Assembly: GCA_028565635.1 (NCBI GenBank) | Contig: JAOXYB010031064.1 | Location: 1 to 30,590, forward strand | Origin: Phoronis ovalis | Taxonomy: Eukaryota; Phoronida; Phoronidae | Reading direction: 5' to 3' | DNA length: 30,590 nucleotides | In this document: positions 10,043 to 21,958 of the stretch, piece by piece | How positions within the stretch are numbered: the stretch's first letter is position 1 | Layout: each line of letters begins with the position of its first letter | Made by a program: the position numbers and the translations under genes | The notes under the pieces: generated by a model | Database searches by the model: none | What the model was told of the DNA's origin: nothing | Seen by the model: only the letters and a program-made list of their open reading frames with translations

Positions 10043-13000
10043 ATGGAAGAATTTACACAGCCGGTAAGTCGTATTTTTAACTAGTTGTTGTGTTTCCGGC
10101 TCGAAATTGAGTGTCAATATTTAACACCGAGAGTTTATTTGGCACTTCGTATTCAGCTTTAAATACGTGTACCCTACGTGTATAAGAAACTCCCTTGTAT
10201 AGTGTTGTACTATTTAGAGTATGATAGTATATGAATTATATATTATTTTTGGGTTTAATTTGATTCATTTCCATCTATTTCTAATATAATTTAAGACTAG
10301 TTTGATCACGAGACGGCTAGATCTTATTTCTTAACCCTAATTTAACCTGCTTAAAACACAGCAATAATATTATTAGATTGCCTAGTAATAAATAAAACTG
10401 GGACACTTTTATATAAATATCTACATACGTTTAAAATTCTGTGTGAAGCGAGCATATTTCTAAAATATATAGTGGTATATGATCTCACTGACTAGTATTT
10501 AATTCAGCTCTATAATTATGTCAATATAATGTCTTATTGCCAATGTTAATTATAGCAGTTCCATTATTGTAAAGTGTTATCAGGAGACATGGTTTATTGG
10601 ATTATCTGGATTATCAGATTATCAATGGAATGGTTCATCATTTATTTATCTGGCGTGAGCCTACATAATTTTCGTAATTCTTACGTTTTTTGAGTTTGTC
10701 AGTTTTATATTTTGTGAAAGCTCTAATAGCTTATATACTTCAATTCCTAGATAAAATTAGAACTGGCTTGTACATTAACCGAATAAAAATATTACACGAA
10801 TTTTGCTTCATATCATGTTGTAGAGATAAATAATAATAAGAAGGACATAAATAATGAAAAAATATATTCATAGTTATATAAACTTTAAGTTACGTCATAG
10901 GGCTACTTCATGGTTACTCAGACCTGCAAAACCTATGTGTAACCTTTCGTTATCGAGGTGTACCTTTATTACTTATTCTTATCAACTTTATTAAATGCAG
11001 AATATTGTATTGGTGTTAGCGCTTAAATGTTTAATGTGCAATGTTATACATTTCAATAACATTAATCAGAAGACTACAGAGATAAAAATAAAACTAAACG
11101 ATTTTCATGACGTATGATAAATTTCGTATTCCAAATTAAATGCCCCCTTATTTTTGTCATAATAATCGCGTCACTAAAGCTCTACATACGTATATGAAAA
11201 TATGAATTTTTTTTTTAACAGTTTGAAGGTTCCGAAACTTATAATATGCACGTGTCGCAAACGTACCAGTAACCTATTGTAGTTAACACTCTTGAAGAAT
11301 AAAGCATAAATGATCATGTTAAAGATTGTTTCTTAAAAAAACAAACACATATTTTCAAATATTGTAACAAATCGTGTAATTCAAGAGTTAATAAATTTAG
11401 TACAATAATAACTTGTTGCGAACATCGCCCCTGATTATGTGCTTGAATTGGTTCAATGGTGTGCATAGGGCTTTGTGAATGATGATAAAACGATAATTGC
11501 TTGCTGTGTTTATCGTTTGGGTGTGGTCGTGTTTGTGGCTTTAATGAAACATCAATAAAGTCTGGAATTATTGTTTAAGGCACAATGAGGGCACAATTTT
11601 TGTATTATAAATGTTTCTAAATGTAATATGACACTGGATGATATTTTTTGAAAGTTTCAAGTTGTCTGTCCTTCGCTAGTACTTCCATATCATAAACAAG
11701 CTAAATAGCTGCTATTACGTTGACACTTCTGAATTCTGAAACGGCACTATATATTTCATATATCATCATCATCATGCATTTAATATAGAATAAAATATCT
11801 TTTTAAAGGCATCTTTTGTTATTTTTAAAGGCATATTTTATTACATTTTATAGCATTGTTGCAATAGCACATTGCATTTTTCTAAATCGTATACGGAACA
11901 TTTATCTTGTTTGTGTGTAAATTATTAGACACGAGTTGCGATATATAATTGGTTGTTAGAAAGGGTGGAGTAGACTGAACGAGTTTCAATAACGCCTGAC
12001 CTTGTTTACTTCGGTAAACTCGTACGTTCTGAAAGAACTTTGAAAATATTTTCAAATAATTAAGCTATAAGAAGCAACCTATTCTTCTTTTTTTGCTTAT
12101 TTTTTGTGTTATTTTGTTGTGATAATTGTTTGCCTTTGTGGATAGCGAAGTAAGCATAGTTTAGAAAAGCTATGAGCATCATTTTACGTATGTTAGCACA
12201 TTTTATTTCAGGAAGCATCTTGATGTTAAAATTATATTGAATAGGTAGCGAAAAGCAAGGTCGCAGAGAGTTTAACGAGTTTAGTTTGTAGGCGTGAAGT
12301 TGCTTATAGAAATGTTAATTACTCCTGCAACCGTTTGGAATCATGCCTCTAATTGAAGCGACCCACTGCTGATAGCAAATGTTTAGTTGCAATGCGAAGT
12401 TCTTGTTTAAAAATATATCTTTCCTGGTTTTGGTAAATAAAAAATGCTGAAAATGTCATAATCCGTAATGGTGCATAACAATATCATGTTTTTATAAAAA
12501 AATCTTGTATTATATTATGATTTTAAAGGAGAGCGTAGTTGCAATTTGATCGGTTTCATTATTTTACAAAAATATATTTTTTTCATAAAAAGGACGTATC
12601 TGGAGGCGTTGCAATAAGTGAAGCAATGTACTGTATATGCACGAAGCGCTGCTCCTTTTCCTAGCATGTCCAGGGATATTAATATCCTTGGTGAGTCTAG
12701 TCTGAGGTTGTTTGCTTGTTCCTGGTCATATTACGAATAAAAATAAATGAATTATTATTGTGCTCATCGTGACTGTGCATGAAAACTTTGTTCAATGACG
12801 AAAGACTAGAGTTTTAGCTTTATAATTTAGGAACTTGATACTGATTAATTTCTTTTTGTAGCTTTTTAAGTGACTTCAAGTAAATTATCTTAACAATTTA
12901 TTCATGTTTTTTCAAGTTTAATTCAGTCCTTTTAATAAACAACAACAGCTTCAACTAAACATTGCCTGAAAAGTGGTTTATGTAAATGCAGTTTTGAGCG

Positions 13001-16000
13001 CAAAATTATTGAATATGAATGGGTTTGTGTTTGACCTGGGTGGAGCTGCAAATGTTATCGAATATTTCCGATATTGATTAACAGGGGTCTCTTTGGGAAA
13101 TTCTTTGTTTTTAAATTTATTTCATGTTTGCCTGTTTGCTCTGCATTGAAGAACCACATCTTAAAAATTTCATATTTAGATAGTTTTAAGAACTTGCAGC
13201 GCAAATACTACCATCCTTTGCCAGTGCGTTTTTCTAAAGGTATTTCACAACAGAATATTGGCATAAAGTGGCGTGGTGTTGTGCGTAACGCTTTTGGTTA
13301 AAAATTTATGCAGCCTCTGTTGAGCCAAACCCCATGGTTGGAAATTGTCGGGGACAATTTTATAAATAGATAACATAAATATAGCTAGAATTTTCTAGTG
13401 CATGTCCGTTTTTTATAAGTCACACGATTACGTTTATATGCGCATAAAGAAAGTTCACAACACGGTGATTTTACCATAATGTACTTTCTTGTTTTCTCAT
13501 AGGTAATCTCATTTGTTTAGCTAAGCGTTGTGGTCGTCAATTTTTTGGCAATAATCGATTAGCGGATCGATGTCCCTTAATGTTTTATGTCTAAATAATA
13601 TTGGGTTATTGAGATAAAGTTGCACATTAATGGCTCGAGGCATTATATCTCGATACAAGCTCGACTTCGGACTACTGTTGATTACTTAAATCAGCCCTGC
13701 ATCGCAACGTGGATCGACAACTGGTACCTTAATTTTGGCGTTTGCTCCTGGTTGCGCAAAATGGTGCTGGGGTCGTGCAAAATGTAGTGATATCAGATTC
13801 ATAATCTCAGTTGAAACTTTGCAGATAACAGTTTTGTATCGAAAAACTTTATGATATAAAAGCCTTTAATTAAGTTTTTTTAAATTAAATTTAAGATATA
13901 GATGATAACCTTGAACATTATGTATATTAATCGCATCCAGGTATAACGTAAAAATTGTATATTAAGGGTAACTATAAAATTGTAATACAAATATTTGCGC
14001 AGGATATAGTTTTTCAGTTTTCAATATATAGAATAAAGAAGCAAAGCTATTTCTATTATACTCAGAACTAAATGTGCGTGGCGAATAAATTTGTTCGGTG
14101 AAATAAGTGTCAGCCTGTGTGAGTTGAAATTAAATCATGCATGGCGAAAATGTGATAAACGTTAATTATAGTATTGAAAATATAAATACCACTTTTTTAT
14201 TCTGTCGATGATGGTTAAGTTTTTCTTTGTACTAATTACATGATAAATTAATTTTTCTGTAAATTTCTTGGGTTGGTATATGAACGGACTACTGCCTATT
14301 CATACATCGTGATAGATAATCAGCTGTAAAGAATTCAAATATCAGACTTGAATGATAACCTGAAACATATTTGTTTTCAATGATTTGTGCATAGTTTTGT
14401 TGAAATTGTTACCTAAATGTGGGAATCGCCCAACATTCTAAAATATCTGATGTCAGTTTTAGCGGTATCTTGACGGAGTTATCAAAGTTGTTCAAACTGG
14501 GGTTGCTCAGAAGTTGGCATTATATGTATTCACAGAGAGAGCAGAAAATAATGTATATCAGGGTAATAATATATCTAGATTAAGATGTTAACCCCAGGAT
14601 ATTAACAGTGTACACTTGTCCACTATCTATTTCAGAGTGGTGCTACCCGGGGGTGTTACGATGCTCAATTTTGGTATACCCCGCTCTTTTTCGATATAAT
14701 AGCATTTCTATTTCTAAAACCAAGAGTGGACATTCAAAGGTTCTACTTCTAACTAAAGTAAACAGCGAAAGGAAATCGCCAGTACCGTTCATAAAGTGCC
14801 ACTTGGTTTAATAACCTATTATTGTGGTAACGTTGTTTAGGTTGGAGCCGCGAAACTTGTTTATCTCTTCTATTTAAAAATAGTTTCCTAATAACTACGT
14901 AACCCAATGGGCGTATCGGAATGTGGATGGTTTTCATGGTAACAATGTCAGGGCTGTTTTATGATTGATTGGTCTCCAAAAACTGGCTGCCATGAAATTT
15001 CTACACAATTGCTTTGTTGTTTTTCTAGCAAGGCGCAAAAAACATTTTAAAAAATGTACTATGTAATGGTTAATATGATCTGCGTACCTCTAGAAAAAAT
15101 ACTAAATATCGCAGTGAACTGAAGCAAGTTAAATTATTTTTACCATGTTTAAATGAAATGCTACGAACTTTATTATTAAGTTTAAATAAAATGTTACTGT
15201 TATTGTCATTATCTATTACAGGCATATTTCCCGTTCTTTGTAAAGAAGGGACCGTGGTCTTCAGAACAAGTTGAAAATGACGCACCGTTTCCTAAGCCGT
15301 CAACTCTGTATTCAGGACGGTCATCAAATGCACGTTTAAATGCATTGCAAAATGACTTATGGAGGGGGTCGAATGGGTCTGGCAGACAGAGACCAGATGT
15401 CAGACACATATTTCCTGGAGTTTCCCAAAGGCAGAGTAGCGGAGAATATTCTGGAGGGAGTACTAGTAGTTTTGGATTTGTGTCGGAAACAGTTGCGTCC
15501 AGAAGAAATTCGTCTAGGACTAAAGCGGATCTTTCATATTTTGGCTTGCCAATATCTAATATTAACTCGGAAGGTGCTTTTAATACATTACCAGAAAGAA
15601 AATCTCCTAAATCGGAGAAAGCTGGAACAAATAGTTTGCCCAGCAAAAATGATTCTGGGATCATAAATAATGCTTATTTGAACGACAGCTTATCATCATT
15701 ATCGGAAGAAGCGCCGCAATTGTCATCAGATTCAAGTAGTGCCATATTTGATGTATCTCTTAGCCAAACTTCACCGAACATAAAAGTGCAATCTACGCAT
15801 GGTGCTAACAATATACACAGGGGGCAGCTGAGTCCAAAGGAAGTGCTTGTTGCTATTACTCCGCCTTCTTCGCCTCAAACGGACCGCAGACCTAGTCCTC
15901 ATATGTCACCTAGGCCTCAGTCGCATGACGAGTTACTTTCCAATTATAAGAATAATTGGCAAAGGAAGTCGTCAGTATCAGCATCATACAGTAAAACTGA

Positions 16001-19000
16001 TGATAATGCAACACTTAATTTTGTACCTCATGGCCCCGCGTGGCCAAATGTTAGAAGTGTTCACGAACAAAGTAATGATGAACGAAGGACTTCGAATGAG
16101 TACGAGTTGGAACCATTTAGATTTGTAGAAGGAAGGACTAGAATTGTAGATAACATTGGAAATAATTCAAAGAGATGCCATTTGACAAAATTACACTTAG
16201 CAATTGCTGTTTTAATAGTGCTTGTTATTGGATTAATTGGTGCTATCGTTGGCTTAATTACTATGCCTAAACCTAAAGGTAAATTTCATATAGTTTTGTT
16301 TTGTTTGTAGAATTGCTCGTTTCTTTGACGCCGGTCCCGTTTTACCAATCCATTGAATTCTCGCATTTTTTCGTTTTCCGATGTTGATCATGATTTACAT
16401 TATTCAAGAAATTGTTCATCAAATTATACCCATTTAATTAGAGCTTAGTACGTAAAACTATTACACCATACAATTGCCCATAGTTACTACCAGTTAATTT
16501 CAGTTTGGTGACATGATAACCATTCTTTGCTCAATAAATGCAGTATCATTGTTTAGTTTCAGGAAAAGACGATGGATTTTCAAGTACACCAATACCCACA
16601 ACATCATCAATCGGTTCGCCTGACAACGTTACAATTGGTGAGTAATTTCTTGATGACAGTAATTTACGTGAAAATAAAGTACTCATTAACCTCGATGCTT
16701 TTATTGGGTGTTTGCAGTGTGTAGTTAATATTTTTTATTTGTTCTTAAAAATGTCATAGATTTGTTCAGAACCCTGTACACTTGTATTATTAATTATTTT
16801 TAGCTGTATTTAATGGAAGTATGAGAGTAACAAATCAAAATTACACAACAAAACTAGAAGATAAAAATTCCATAGAATTTAAGAATACCACTAAAGCATT
16901 TTGTGTACAGGTAAGTATATTCCTACTGGTAGCGATGTACAATTTCGTTTTTTCCCATAGTCGTTAAGTTATGTTAAATATAGTGGCAATTCACCATCGG
17001 TCGTATTCTCGTGTTAACACTAACCTAGCCATTGTGGATTGGTTACCATTTACATGTATGTGGCAACAGCTCAGATGACACTTATGGTATTGCATATCTG
17101 TTGTATTTTATAAAGTAGAGGGGTTTAGAAGAAATCCATCCGTTAATGTTCTGTTCCGCCATGACACTAACAGAAGGAATGATTTAGACTGGTGCATTTA
17201 TTTGTACTGGGATCCTAGAAATTATTAGACAGAAATTCGGATCGAACAAAGGGTGTTACGTTATATGATCTCTGTGTCAAATCATCAACGTGTTGCTTTT
17301 TTGTTTGTAGATCGCAACAGTGTATACAAGTAGTGGTTTAAAAGACTCTTATGTTGGCTGTGATGTAGTCAGTTACCGGTAAGTAACTAATTATTGCTTG
17401 TGGACATCATATCCAAGATTTACAAAAAGAGATACTAATGTTACGGGATGGTTGCTTGTGGGGTTTATAGAATGTTTAGCTAAAGAGGTGATGGAATGCA
17501 AGGAATGGGGCAAGAGAAACGGATTCGTGCGGGATTCCCGGTAGCGATTGTGCAGTTTTCTTTCGAAATTCGCCTTCAGAAAGTATACTCATGAACACAC
17601 TAAGGAATAAAACAAAAAAACTTGTAGTTTGGGCAGATAGTGTTTCGCTTCCATTCAAACAGACACCCCTAGATTCTGTATAGAGAATTAGTGTTTAGTT
17701 CCTACTTCCTCTACCAGAGGAACCTTTGGCTGTTGACCTTACTTTGTTTTAACTGTCAGTTACGTGAAAACCCAACATTCTTGTGATGGAAGCTTTTGTT
17801 ATATGGTTTTATTTAATGTTTAATTTTTAATAGTGTGGCGTGTTTATTAATTATGCTGGCTTACTATTGGTGATAATTTTAGACAAATGTCAGCTTGATG
17901 TTTGTCGTCGGGTGCTGCCGGAAGCTTGTTCACTGTCGCTGCTGTCAATGATTTGCATGTTTTTTTTCACTGTTTAAATTTGTTATTTTCGTTTTATTTT
18001 TGTTCTATAACATGTCCAATGTTGTATTTTATGTGAAGCACTGTTTTAGGAGATCGTTGTGTTGCCAGCCAAGGCGATGACGCTTGGTAGGAGGGTGCTA
18101 ATCTGCTTTAAAATATGTTTATACTTCTGCTATCACTTCTTCTTGTAGTCAAACAGTTTACAACCTCCACTCATATCTTGTACTAACGTACACACGCTTT
18201 TGTAACACCGCGTATAAATTCAAGTCAGATTCATTCACGATCCGTTATTCTATACAAATTGAAACTATATGTTCCGAAATATTTTTTTTGATTTCGTAGG
18301 GAAAGTCCGAATTTTCTGCAATTTGAAATTCACGGCAAACAGGGAAATATTGCTAACGAGGAAATGACATTTTTGTGGTCGTTATTGCCGAAATTTATTT
18401 GTTGTAATTCATAAAATAAAGATTTTATTTCGCGGGACTCTGGATTTATAACCAGGCCTGAGACGTGAACAACGATATTTATAACTAGTCAGTCTGAATA
18501 AATCCAATCATTAGTGTTCCGCTCCTCCAAACTAACGGAATACTAACGGCTTGATTTACTCGGAGTGAAGTATACTCGTATACTGTGAAATTCGGTGTGT
18601 ATACCAGTCCCGGTGGGGTGACAGTCAGAATAATTGGGTACCCATGTTTGTTATGAAGGGTAAAAAAAGCCCCTATTTGGGACCTAGGAGCTCAAAATTC
18701 CTACCCTTATTGGGACCTATGAGCTCAAAACTCGTACCCTTTTTTGACAACCAAAAAAAAAGAAAACGGTCGCCAAATAAAATCGACAACCAAAAATACT
18801 TAGAAAAAAATAACACGACTTAATTATAATGTAAATAAGGTAATAAAAACATACCCTTTTATTATTTTTGGGACTAAATTTTCGTTTCTGTATAATTTTA
18901 AAGCTATTTTATACCCTTTTCAGGGCGTACTAGGTGCCCGGTCTGAATGCTGAAAAACATACCCTTTCGCCCGGTTTTTTGTAACGAACATGCGTATTCT

Positions 19001-21958
19001 GACTGTCACCCCCCCCGGGATACCAGTGTACATGTTTGCTCCGTGACTTCCCTACTAAGATCTTTCGTGAAGAGGTAATTTAATTGTGACCACCATTTTT
19101 CTCTTCTAATAATTGCTGATATTGATTCTAATTTGAACTTGAACAGATATGTATATCTGACTTTTGATGGTCATCTAAATCTGACTTGAATTTTTTTTTG
19201 TTAACTTCAGTTGTTGCCAGGATTTCTAAGTACGATCACCACTTTCGTTGCATCTTATCTGGTGTGATGCCGGAAACTTCATGCTAAATCTGGATACTTT
19301 GTAGTTTACTAACGCTATGGCCTTCACTAACACAATTTTACCGCAATTCTAGCATAATAAATTTATGCTCGACAGTTGTTTTGGTCCCGGTTTCAGTTTT
19401 GGTTTTCAAATGTATATTACCTGTATACAGTTCCATAGAAGTACCAAGCTTTAATTAACATTTACTAATTGAACTAAACGATTCAAAACCTCTAGGTTCT
19501 GATCAGAAACTCCCTATCTGCCGACTACATTTACCTAAACCAAAGAAATAACAATACACCATATATCCCAGAAAACAGATACATGCATGTTTTTAAACAT
19601 CCTTTGTGTTACTCATGACAGATTGGGAATGTTAACACAATTAACACTATCTAAAACCTGGTTAATGTTAAAATACTATCCTGGCACGTTTCACAGAGAA
19701 CTAAACTTCTTATTTTCACCACGGTTTTTCTGTTTAGCCGTCCTTTTAATGTCTCCCGCTTGAACGCCATTTTTATGGCATGGGCATGCGCAGTAGGCAA
19801 GCTTGTTGGCAGCACGTCGATCATCACGTTGTCTGAAGGAAACATGAATCAACTTTATTTTTTCGTCTATAGAAATGGGAGTATTATCATCGTCTTCCGC
19901 TTGGTATTTAAGAATGACTCGAAAATTCAAAACCCAACCACTATGACTGAGGAATCGGTTAAATCGACATTACAAGAAGCTGTTGATAAATCTAGCACTG
20001 GAAGTTTAGTCGTTGATAAAGGCAGTATGGATATGGTACTAGTAGAAATAAAAGTTGTTTCAAGAGAAGAGCTAGAAAAAACAACGACACCACTATCCAC
20101 TAAGCCATCAATTACTTATACCACGAAACCTATAACAACTACGGCAACAACTGAGCCAAGCACTACAGTAACCGAACTCACCACTATAGCAACCAAGTCC
20201 ACTACAACATCTACCAAACCCACTACGACGACAACAGTAACAGAGTCTACGACCAATTTGGTTACGACAGCAACCGAGCCCATCACTACAACAACCGTTC
20301 CCAGCACTACAACAACAGCTCCCCCTACTACAACAACGGCTCCCACTACTACAAAAACAGCCCCCACTACTACAACAACGGCTCCCACTACTACAACAAC
20401 GGCTCCCAGTAGTACAACAACTGAGCCAACCACAACAACAACCGAACCCAGCACCACAACAACTATGTCTACTACAACACATACTGATCCCACTACGACG
20501 ACAGCACAGTCTCCTACGACAACTACAATACCTACGACGACGACAGAGTATATTACGACGACTACCGAACCCACGACGACAACAACCGAACAACCTACTA
20601 CAACGACAACACAGACAATCACAACAACTACGGTTACCAGTTCGTACTGTGGGAATAAACGCGATCGTGATAAAAATTGGCCAATTCAAGGCAATTGCAC
20701 TCATTATATTGCTTGTTTTCCAAATGTCTCGGCCCCTCATACATATGTACCAGTTGTTAGTCCGTGTCCGAGTAATAAACCTATGTTTGATGTGGAGAAA
20801 AACAAATGTGTTAAATGCCGTGGACACAATAATTGCAGTGCGTGTCCTGCTATTCATGCCACTGCCGCTACAACCACTACGCCAGAGATAATTCAAACGG
20901 AGACAACTGCGTTACCACAGGATTCCACTTCTGTACCAGATACTACATTACAGACAACCACGACAATGGATACAACACAGCAATTTGTCACATCGCAGTC
21001 ATATACAACACAAGGGCTAACTACACGTGGGAGTACGATAATAAATGCAATTACTAGCAGAAGTACAAGAAAACCAGCGCAATCAACAACAGAGGATAAC
21101 ACGATAACACAATCTAAATCTACAACAATCGTACAGCCAACAATACAAACAACGCCAAGGCCATCTACAACTACGAAATGCTATGAGGACGACGAAGACG
21201 AAGACACCGATGGCGAGAATGAGAAGGAGTGCGGCGACGATGAAGATGATACATCCACTGAATCAGACACAACCGAGGATAATACAGATAATTATTATCA
21301 TCATGCACCGTTAAGGACTACGGAAAGTAGTGAGAACGAAAACGATATTACGGCAAGTAGTGAGAGTGAGGACGATACTACACTCCGTCGATCGCCATAC
21401 TCGAGCATGACAATGCGTCGACGGTTTGACTTTACTACCGTGATACCTACGGAAAATATTCTTGTAGATAATTCGACACCAACGCCCTTACACGCTTCTT
21501 CCACGACTCCATCGCCACAGACGACTACCGTAGGCCAAGGATCACAAGCAATCAATTATACTGAATCTACGTCAGTGATAGATGCTGAATCTACACCAGA
21601 ATCTTCAACTTCGAAGTCAACGTTGCTACTAACAACCACTGCGTCTACCATGAATAACTCTTCATTGTCAGCTCACACAACTACTATCCCTGATGTGGAT
21701 ATGAATATATGTGAACGAAACAATGCTTCCTCTTTGGACAAACTGGTAGATCCAGATTTATGTACCCATATGATTATTTGTTTTTTACAACCTTCTATAG
21801 GGTTAACTCCTGTTAGAATAAACTGTAACGAAGGCAATAGCGAATCTTACTTTAATCCTGGCGAACATCCTATCACAGGTGAAAAAGGTTATTGTGACGC
21901 ATGTACAACTAACAGTAGCTGTGATCTATGTCGCCCCGAGAGGGAAAGGGATAATTAG
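10043..21958 (+). CDS. Type II membrane protein: cytoplasmic tail, TM, SEA, mucin stalk, CBM14-like domains (isoform A)
   Basis: Exons: 10043-10063, 15222-16278, 16563-16637, 16804-16910, 17311-17378 and 19873-21958. All borders are GT-AG, phases 0, 1, 1, 0, 2 agree, and the product is 1137 residues. Exon 1 encodes only MEEFTQP; the ATG has A at -3 and G at +4. A 27-codon upstream frame starts at 10033 and overlaps it. About residues 8-330 are Ser/Pro/Asn-rich and probably disordered and cytoplasmic. A membrane helix follows at about 334-356 (LAIAVLIVLVIGLIGAIVGL), preceded by basic residues, which predicts N-in topology. Outside come a short linker, a SEA domain (VFNGSMRVTNQ ... RNGSIIIVF, with the G|S self-cleavage motif), a Thr-rich O-glycosylation stalk and two CBM14-like domains. 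It may tie the cell surface to chitin in a mucus, gut or shell-forming layer; this is inference. An alternative last exon lies at 26906-27650. Confidence 0.85.
10064..15221 (+). other. Large first intron of the SEA/mucin gene
   Basis: This 5.2-kb stretch lies between the donor GTAAGT at 10064 and the acceptor at 15220-15221. It is AT-rich. I see no protein-like exon, RNA gene or clear mobile element. The frames at 13074-13301 and 14608-14811 look like chance. One feature of note is a 22-bp near-perfect palindrome at 12670-12691. First introns of this size often hold enhancers, but nothing here shows one directly. Confidence 0.6.
12670..12691. repeat. 22-bp near-perfect palindrome
   Basis: CCAGGGATAT-TAATATCCTTGG is self-complementary apart from one pair. 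It could be a dimeric protein binding site or chance; there is no copy elsewhere in the window. Confidence 0.4.
15222..16278 (+). CDS. Exon 2 of the SEA/mucin gene: cytoplasmic region and membrane segment
   Basis: A 1057-base exon, open throughout in the frame set by the MEEFTQP exon, preceded by TTACAG and followed by GTAAAT. It encodes about 325 low-complexity Ser/Asn/Pro residues with several S/T-P and PxxP motifs (TPPSSPQTDRRPSPHMSPRP), suited to phosphorylation and SH3/WW binding. The membrane helix is at its end. The exon contributes no extracellular domain, so all isoforms would share this anchor. Frames in the other registers and on the minus strand (15209-15664) are shadows. Confidence 0.85.
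16563..17378 (+). CDS. Exons 3-5 of the SEA/mucin gene: linker and N-terminal SEA half
   Basis: Three short exons: 16563-16637 (Thr/Ser-rich linker, STPIPTTSSIGSPDNVT), 16804-16910 (AVFNGSMRVTNQNYTTKLED..., SEA strand 1 and helix 1) and 17311-17378 (IATVYTSSGLKDSYVGCDVV, SEA helix end and strand 2). The pattern F-x-G-S-x-R-V-T-N ... S-x-E-F-K ... Y-x-G-C-x-V is typical of SEA domains. The donor at 17379 leaves phase 2 (CG|A), so the next exon must begin by completing Arg directly before NGS. Confidence 0.8.
17379..18608 (+). other. Intron 5 of the SEA/mucin gene, left part
   Basis: AT-rich noncoding sequence after the donor at 17379. I see no additional SEA-type exon here. The minus-strand frame at 17476-17658 has no supporting features. 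Confidence 0.5.
18609..19019. mobile_element. 411-bp non-autonomous DNA transposon (MITE), 8-bp target duplication
   Basis: The ends are inverted repeats of about 24 bp: the left begins CCCGGTGGGG then TGACAGTCAGAATA, and the right is its complement with one extra G. The element is flanked on both sides by ATACCAGT (18601-18608 and 19020-19027), an intact 8-bp target duplication. It has no coding capacity. Inside are two 33-base tandem units (18676-18741) with GGGACCTA and GAGCTCAAAA, repeated ACCCTT motifs and an A-rich core near 18745-18800. An 8-bp duplication fits hAT-, P- or Merlin-type transposases; the TIR does not let me choose. Confidence 0.9.
19028..19872 (+). other. Intron 5 of the SEA/mucin gene, right part
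   Basis: Noncoding sequence between the MITE and the acceptor at 19871-19872 (TCTATAG). The coding frame is open upstream of the acceptor from 19760, but the translated stretch is not SEA-like and the splice phase requires joining at 19873. Confidence 0.6.
19873..21958 (+). CDS. Terminal exon A: SEA C-terminal half, mucin stalk, two CBM14-like domains, acidic cassette
   Basis: One exon of 694 residues plus stop. It starts NGSIIIVFRLVFKND, at the SEA cleavage site, and completes SEA near KGSMDMVLVEIKVV. A stalk rich in TTTT, with 7-residue units such as APTTTTT, spans about 20080-20640. A first CBM14-like domain (YCGNKRD... GNCTHYIACF ... SPCPSNKPMFDVEKNKCVKC) lies at about 20640-20865, then more Thr-rich sequence. 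An acidic cassette at about 21178-21290 is dominated by D and E (YEDDEDEDTDGENEK). A second CBM14-like domain (NICERNN... DLCTHMIICF ... YCDAC) ends at the stop. The stalk predicts dense O-glycosylation and the Cys domains chitin binding. Val-rich minus-strand frames opposite the stalk are artefacts. Confidence 0.85.

Noticed and set aside
13074-13301. 75-codon frame in the large first intron
   Set aside because: Composition and translation look random, with no flanking splice sites in phase.
15209-15664. 151-codon minus-strand frame
   Set aside because: It is antisense to the well-supported exon 15222-16278; its translation shows no domain and no splice context.
18676-18741. Short tandem units that could suggest a CRISPR-like or satellite array
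   Set aside because: There are only two diverged 33-base units, inside a MITE in animal DNA.
20116-20622. Minus-strand Val-rich open frame opposite the Thr-rich stalk
   Set aside because: It is the mechanical complement of ACN threonine codons (GT-rich), with no independent signal. The Cys-rich frame at 20108-20896 has the same cause.
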